From Heliocidaris tuberculata (Eukaryota > Echinodermata > Echinoidea > Camarodonta > Echinometridae), in the NCBI GenBank assembly GCA_025618425.1, contig CM046832.1, forward strand, positions 23,748,559 to 23,812,558: a stretch of DNA of 64,000 nucleotides, read 5' to 3'. The first letter of the stretch is position 1. Each line of letters opens with the position of its first letter. Positions 57,592 through 64,000 of this stretch are shown in pieces. Under the pieces are notes generated by a model. That model searched no databases, was not told the origin of the DNA, and saw only the letters and a program-made list of their open reading frames with translations. A program made the position numbers and the translations under genes.

Positions 57592-60500
57592 TCAACCATT
57601 TAACGACGCTGGGGAAGCCGACATCGTTATCTGCGCAGAGTTATAGTCGGCCGTTTCCATCCGCAAAATATACGGTATGATGCTGTCTATCTGAACGTTA
57701 CCAATCAAACCGGCAAAGAACAATTCCTCCATGATTGCGGGACTGAGAAGCCTTAATGTGGGCAAGCGCAGCAGCAGCTTAGAGAAGCGATTTGGTTTAG
57801 AGGGGTAGTTCTGAGCCTCGTATTCGCGAAGCTCTGATACGGCCATTTCCTGGAATCTTTCTATCTGTCGTACATTACTCAAACCAGGATGATCTGTAAC
57901 AAAGAGGAAGATGTCCAATTATAATATTGATTTATAAATGAAATGATATAGGGTAGAAATTGCACCATATATATAACATGCTCTACAACTTCAAAGGAAG
58001 AAAAGATTTTGAAAAGCTCTCAGTTTTCATTATACCAAAACAATCATATTATCTATATATATCTACTGAGGGCACTTTCCTCATTTTGATTTTCATGTCT
58101 TTGAACTTCCTTAAGCAGTATGTGGTCTCACTACCAGCAGCGGACAATATGCTAATAATCTGAAGACTTGTGCAGATATTATGTATAAACAGAAATGGCA
58201 TAACATCTATCTATGAACTCCTTGAGATATTTTTATCTTGGAATAGTTCCATTTGATTACTTCACTTGAGGTAAAAGGATTCAATTTCAAGAAATATAAT
58301 TAAAAAAAAGTTTAATCATTCAACTGCCATAAAAAAATCAGTGGATCAGAATTCAACTGTTAGAGTTACTGAGCTTTCTCTCTCAAAGTTTCCTATTTAT
58401 TCTAAAAACTTCATCATGAATCTTCTGACCTTTGATCTAATTTGATCCAATCGACCTTCAATTAAATAAATAAGAAAATCAAATTACCTGGGCTGAAAAG
58501 TACAATGGTCTTGAGGTAAGCAAATTCTGTCTGGTCGACATCTAACTTTGCTGTTGTTGTTACAAACTCTTGCAGCTTCCAGATGTGCTCCATCACAGCC
58601 TTTACTCTCTCTGCTGAAAGTTTATCTGCAATGTGGCAAGGAGTAGATGAGTATTATGAAAATGATATTTTTTTTTTCCAACTGAGGGATATTTAAAAAC
58701 ATGTATGAAATGTCTAAAAGGGAAACTGCAAGAAAGTTTCAATTCAAATTTGACATAGAGAAGGTATTACTAAAGACAATTACCATTCTTAAATGTGTAT
58801 CATCATTTGCATACAATGATTGGCAGAAAGCCAGTCACATGCTATAAAATATTGTTGTGACTCTTGTAAAAAAAAAAAAAAAAAAAAGAAGGAAGTTCTT
58901 GTGTATGTTAAAATCGTGAACAAATTTATACAAGTATCAAAAGCAAGTAAGGTATGTAGCTACCCCCAACAACGCAAACCGGACAATACATTGTGCACAC
59001 TTCATACACATAGCACATCTCTGACCATTCTCTTGACACTAAAGGACGGAACATGAAATAAATGAGAAGTACCAAAGTGATGTGTAATGACTATACCTTG
59101 TTGTAAACTTGTTTGTAAATGGTTGACGATTGCTGTGAGGATTGTTGACAGTGCCATTGCTTGGGCACACTGGGCCAGTCCTAACGTGAACAGCTCGCTC
59201 CAACATTTCTGCACCATCGATGTATGCGTATCAGCACTGTGGAGAGAAATTATAAAATGAATTTTGTGTACTACTCTTCACCAACATGGGTATATTCTAT
59301 GCTGTCCATGATGCACAGAGAAGCAAATATGTTACTTTTTTCCTCAGAAAAATGATAAAATGTACATGCTTTTTAAATTCAGATATATCATACATACATG
59401 ATAGGAAAGGATATTAAAAATGTATTCATGAGTTTTTACTATATCTTTTACACTTCACTGAGATTTACAACAGAAACCATTTGTACAGAAAACAATAGCA
59501 ACAACAACTGAAGCATACTTTGAGGTCAATACAAGATAAAAATTGTGCTGAACTTTTGAAGTGGCCTTTGAAGGCATTGTAATAATTATTCAAAAGTGGA
59601 TTAATTTGGATATCTCACATTCCTTTCTTCAGTGTGCTTAATTCCACATTTCTTTTTGTCATCTCAGGTCTCATAAAAAGGATCAGCTAATTCCCTTACT
59701 TTCCCCACAAAATCACCTAACCAGATCCCAAATGTTCTGTTGTTTACAACCCAACTAAATACACTGTGCTTGAAGTACCTGAGAAGCTGAAAGGCCGGTA
59801 AACTCCTTGCCCAGTGCATGGAGAGGAAGAGCAGTCTCGATGCTGACTCGCAGATGTAATGAACATTGAGGAATTGAGGCATGGGGGAAGGTGTGGTCAA
59901 TTTGAACTGCATGTGATGGTCAGATAGCATGGGGGAATCCAGTTTCACAAGCTCTGCATCAGACGAACCCCCATTCGCAGATTGGTCAATACTGTGAACG
60001 TAAAGCAACATGAAGTGTAGTTTAATTACTTTTAATTTAATAACATATAGAGTATTGTCATGAGTACAATGATACTACTGGTGACAAACAGCTCATTATT
60101 CCTGTGGATCACCCAACAACCCACCCCTGGATATTTAATCCCAATAAGTGCATATAATCTTACTTCATTCAAAAATAATCAATGGAAATCACAGATTTAT
60201 AAACATTTGTTAATACAAAATAAGAACAGTTCTAGAGGGTCACACAGCACAAAATAAACAAATATTGCATCTATAAACTTTCACAACATCAGTTTTATTC
60301 ATACCTTAGTAATGAAATGGAAGAAAATGAAAATGAATATATCCACGATGACATGAATGGTGACAGGACAGTTGATATAATAATGATGCCAATATCTTAC
60401 CTTAAATCTCCTCCTTCTGAATCACCTGAGGTATTGAGTGCCTTAGTGAGGGCATCAAATGCCTTGGACACATTATCACCTCCTTGCACATCCGGATCAC

Positions 60501-62512
60501 CATTTGATATGATCTGAAGAGTCTGAGACGGAGAATAGATCTGTAGAAATAAAATCAAAGGACAGGATTTCAGAAATTAAAAAAAGGAAAAGAAAAAAAA
60601 AAAAGGAAAAGGAAAAAGAAGGAAAAGAAAAAAAAAAAGGAAAAGGAAAAAGAAGGAAAAGAAAAAAAAAAGAAGAAAAGAGCAGGTGTCTGGAAAGGTG
60701 ATGCATATCCTAGACACTCAGTCACAAGGTTACAATTTTAGATTCTGACATGGTGTTAAAGCTGTTAAATAAAAGGCATCTCATCTACAGTTGCATCTCT
60801 TGATCCAGTTGAAGTAGAGAGGGAGGAGAACGCCCTGATGCAACTCAGCTTGTGCCAGGAAAAAGTCAGAAGCCTACGTTTTTGTTATTTCCAATGAGGT
60901 AAATTTACCTCTAGTAAAAGACAACTAATTTCCTTTGAGGGAAATACACAAAATTAATTACTTTTGCAAACTCTATTTTCTTTTCTCATCCTCATGTGAT
61001 AATTTCAATTTTCAATTTAAAGACATTTATTTCCAACTTTTCAATATAAAAAATAATAAATGAGCAAAAATAATGAACATGTATTTTTAACAAAAAATAT
61101 GACAAAAGATAGAGTGAAAATCATGAAGAGATGAAGAAAGGAGGGAGAAAATTAATCTGGAAAAAAAAAATCAAATCAAATCAAATCCTCTGCAAGGAAA
61201 GCCCTGGTAACATATCTTTTGCACAACCTATAAACAAACCTATTCATCTTTCATATGAATTCATCTTTAATACTCCTTTCTCGAATATGTTTGTCTTTGA
61301 TGGTCGCAACAATGTTCTCACCTGTTGCGAATGACTGGGCCCCTCTTCCGTCTTCTTGTTCATGTTGGCTAAAGATGTGACTACGCTTGCTAGAGTGCTC
61401 AGATCTGTGGTAGAGTCTGAGGTTGAAGTCGATGGTGAACTTGTAGGTGTAGTCTGAACATTCAGCAAGATGCCTTGATCAAAGAGACCTTGCCTGTTGC
61501 CCTGCTGACTCTTCATATCACCTGAAGGGAAGATAGAGAAGAATAAAGTTCTACACGCATTCCAATATTTATAATAATAATAATATGTCTTGTTTACCCA
61601 GGGCAGCCTCATCAGTATTATATACTGTTCTCCCTGAGGGACCTGCAATCATATTATTACCCCGGCTTTAGCCAAGCGACCACGATAACAAGCTCAACCA
61701 TTCAAGGAATTTCTTCCTACCGAGTACCCATTTACTTCACCCGGGTGGAGTGTGGCAAATGTAGATCAATGTCTTGCCAAAGGACATAAGTGCTGTAATA
61801 GTGCAGTATTTCAAGTTAAACTGAAAAATCCTCATATAAATCACTCTTTTTATCAAAATATTGTCAATGAAACAAGAGAGGCAAATTTTTATAACAGACA
61901 TTTGGCTATACCATATAGATAACCTGTAGCAAATATGTAAATGATCACTGAATTCTGTCAAATTATTAGAATATATTTTGTCCTACAAAGAAGACCTTCC
62001 AAGGAACATATGTATAATTTGTATTAATACCAATTCTGCAAAATTCTTAAGTAACTACATTCAAATATTTTGAAGAAGATACATTTCAGCACATAAAAAT
62101 TACTATATTGGATATAGACCAGTTCATAAATTCTTTTGACATGTATCTATACCACTGAACACATGTTGCTCATAAACATCCCCAAAGTTTGTCTGAGGTT
62201 TACCCTACAGATCAGCAACCATTGTACATGTGCAACACTTGTATTCTGCTATCAGCATTCAATGGTTCCCAAAAGGTGAATGGACTAGCTTGATACTTGG
62301 GGGCTAATGGAGTGCTTTAACAAATTTATGACAAGGTCTATTCTGAGCTACGTATGACATACCCCCTGCCAAGACACTGCCGGTCACAAATGTCGGTGTA
62401 GCCGTCAGAGGACTTCTGATATCCTTCCTGATGTAGATCTTGTCCGTGGATGCAGCGCAGTTGCCTGGTGTCTTATCCCTCGCCTTCAATGGAGACCTCT
62501 CACACTGTACAG
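57592..62512 (-). CDS. NR2C: NR2C (TR2/TR4, SHR2-type) nuclear receptor, 3' part
   Basis: An orphan nuclear receptor that binds AGGTCA direct repeats. Seven exons on the minus strand: 62512-62363, 61521-61322, 60540-60401, 59991-59779, 59236-59097, 58625-58488 and 57893-57592. All are GT-AG with matching phases, giving 426 aa plus a split codon. The first exon (NCAASTDKIYIRKDIRSPL) is the conserved post-DBD block of TR2/TR4. The hinge is Ser/Thr-rich with LASVVTSLANMNK. The ligand-binding domain has LNVHYICESASRLLF, HWARSLPAFQLL, WSELFTLGLAQCAQ, VMEHIWKLQEF, VLFSPDHPGL and ELFFAGLIGNVQIDSIIPYIL, all diagnostic. The two DNA-binding zinc fingers are absent and must lie beyond 64000. The gene is partial only because of the window edge. 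The sea urchin family member is SHR2. Confidence 0.95.
60590..60675. repeat. Purine tract (AAAAGG)n
   Basis: An imperfect A/G-only tract with AAAAGGAAAAGG and AAGGAAAAG units, in an NR2C intron just upstream of the exon at 60540-60401. On the minus strand it supplies a very long polypyrimidine stretch. Confidence 0.85.
61567..61790 (-). mobile_element. SINE-like interspersed repeat, copy 2
   Basis: (ATA)n, then GTCTTGTTTACCCAGGGCAGCC, ATTATTACCCCGGC and CATTTACTTCACCCGGGTGGAGTGTGGCAAATGTAGATCAATGTCTTGCCAAAGGACA. It shares block order with 48385-48660 and lies in an NR2C intron. Confidence 0.5.
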
Positions 62513-63235
62513 CTGCTTGGGGGTAAGAGGTGCAACAAAGGGCTGATGTACTTATGGTTGTCATTTTAGTCTATTCCCTTTATACAGACAATAATTATAA
62601 CAGCTCAAAGGATGACATGAAATCAGCAATACATATAAAATATCATATGTTAATGGTTAATGACAGAGATGAATGAACACTGATGTTATCTCCTAATTTT
62701 CAATATGTATAGAAGAGCTAGTACATGACATTATGCACTGATTTATAAAGATATATGTAAGTGATAGGACTGGGGAGTTTGCAATACTACAACATGAGTT
62801 TATATGTTGTGTAAGTGATAGCTTAAAGTAAACGTAGTTGGACACAAATAGGCATGCATCTCAGAATATTCCTCTGAAATGTTTTGATTACGGAAAAAAG
62901 AAGAAATTTAGGAGAGAGTATTTAAGATGTCAGAGATACAACTTGGAATTATGGAAAGAGTTGAATGTTATAACCATTTTCAATTCAGTTAATGGACTGT
63001 ATAAAATATGGGGAAAATAAATTAATCAAATTTTGTAGAGTGATCAATATTCTTTATGAACATGATTTCGTTTGCCATTATGAGGAAATACATTCATGAG
63101 TGTTATTGATTTAATTATTGTTATTCCAAATATGAATAAATCATTTGGAAAAGTACTGATATTTTCAAAATTGCACAACAAAATTGTATAAAGTCATGAC
63201 TGTATATAACCTGCTGCTCTTTTAAGACGTGCATG
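62513..63235 (-). other. NR2C intron, no exon seen
   Basis: AT-rich intronic sequence upstream of the first NR2C exon in the window. Neither DNA-binding-domain zinc finger could be found here on the minus strand. Confidence 0.5.
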
Positions 63236-63656
63236 TTAACCCTTTCAAGACAATTGACCACATTTTGTGGTTGGGCTCAATAACTTTTGATTCAGAGCCC
63301 TGAAAAATATACTAGAAACATGAGTAGAAAGAGCAAAAATTTCTGCACACACTGTGTACATTTTTGTTACATGACACTATTGCGTTTGATCCCAGGAATT
63401 TTAAAAAGGAGAATAAGATTTAAAATCCTTAAATTGGCAACACATTGAGAGGTTCAAAATCATTGTTTTTATCAAAATTGGCAACTTTTTCAACTTTTTG
63501 CCAATTCTTTTAACCATGTATATTGTTTTCAAAGACATTACTCCTTATTACAATCTTGTAGTACTAAAAGAAAAATATTATTGTTGCCAATTTGAAGAAC
63601 AAAATGTGATCAATTTAGCCCTGAAATAATTCCTGTCCTGAAAGGCGTGCATGTTA
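63236..63656 (+). mobile_element. TTAA-type MITE, family 1 copy 4, aberrant right end
   Basis: The left end TTAA-CCCTTTCAAGAC is intact, but the right end stops at CCTGAAAGG and then continues CGTGCATGTTAAC. The same CGTGCATGTTAAC stands immediately before and over the left end (63228-63240). The last bases of the element (GTTAA) are thus replaced by a 13-bp copy of the left flank. Confidence 0.75.
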
Positions 63657-63708
63657 ACATACATTTAGGGAAAAAATTATACCAGAAGTAGAATTGGAGG
63701 GTAATTAC

Positions 63709-63780
63709 CGATAGAAATATAGTTCCAGCAACGGAAATGAAAATGATTCCCAGTAAGAAATCAAGAGGATAGAGATGAAC
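63709..63780 (-). other. Exon-like 72-nt hydrophobic segment, unassigned
   Basis: On the minus strand an AG precedes and a GTAATT follows a 72-nt phase-0 open segment encoding a hydrophobic stretch (LLGIIFISVAGTIFLS) that could span a membrane. It starts VHL, as the third exon of the gustatory-receptor-like gene does, but has no other clear similarity. Its place in an NR2C intron argues against a real exon of that gene. It could be chance. Confidence 0.2.
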
Positions 63781-64000
63781 CTATAAAGGATTCACTTGTG
63801 AATTTAAATGAATGTTGTCATATGATATCAAAGCACTCTTTAAATATAAGATATGATCCTATTTTATAATTACATATTTTAGTTATATATTTCATCTTAA
63901 TACTGGAGTACTGGATTGGCAAATACCAAGGTTTTGGGAAGGGTAGGGGAACAGACACGGGAAAATGACAATAACAATATACACAAGAAATGGTAAGTGC

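Overview
This looks like metazoan nuclear DNA, most likely from an echinoderm and perhaps a sea urchin. The evidence is AT-rich sequence, short exons with GT-AG introns, a PRD-class homeobox gene resembling the echinoderm phb/pmar1 group, a gustatory-receptor-like gene and a TR2/TR4 (SHR2-type) nuclear receptor. The species assignment is inference. I saw no rRNA gene, CRISPR array, operon or bacterial feature, and no convincing tRNA gene.

Five protein-coding genes can be built exon by exon. (1) 1508-3360, plus strand: a three-exon PRD-class Q50 homeobox gene encoding 340 aa, with the intron in the usual place inside the homeodomain and an eh1-like repressor motif. (2) 4880-8786, plus: a six-exon ATP23 mitochondrial metalloprotease gene encoding 244 aa. 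(3) 28056-16653, minus: a twelve-exon NEMO/optineurin-family adaptor encoding about 656 aa, with coiled coils, a UBAN ubiquitin-binding segment and a C-terminal CCHC zinc finger. (4) 50656-47314, minus: a gustatory-receptor-like seven-transmembrane protein with a long first exon and three short 3' exons, where the second exon does not fit the reading frame cleanly. (5) 62512-57592, minus: the last seven exons of an NR2C nuclear receptor, covering the whole ligand-binding domain; the DNA-binding domain must lie beyond the right edge. ATP23 and the NEMO/optineurin gene converge on a gene-free interval (8.8-16.6 kb). A further small acidic ORF at 37165-37431 has a TATA box and a CRE and sits between the arms of a long inverted repeat.

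The rest is dominated by non-autonomous transposable elements, several with exact target-site duplications. There are at least eight TTAA-flanked (piggyBac-type) MITEs in four families. One interrupts a duplicated segment whose other copy preserves the empty site, and two abut sharing a single TTAA. There is a hAT-type element with an 8-bp duplication, another 8-bp-duplication element, and a 102-bp Mutator-type MITE with a 9-bp duplication. Two pogo/Tigger-like MITEs and several large foldback elements are also present. Three composite elements have a core of tandem units of about 150 bp (exactly 147 bp in one). Two of these share a terminal-inverted-repeat and hairpin design like Helentron-associated (HINE, pearl or DINE-1-type) elements. 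LINE reverse-transcriptase relics, SINE-like repeats, minisatellites and long microsatellites fill much of 30-48 kb.
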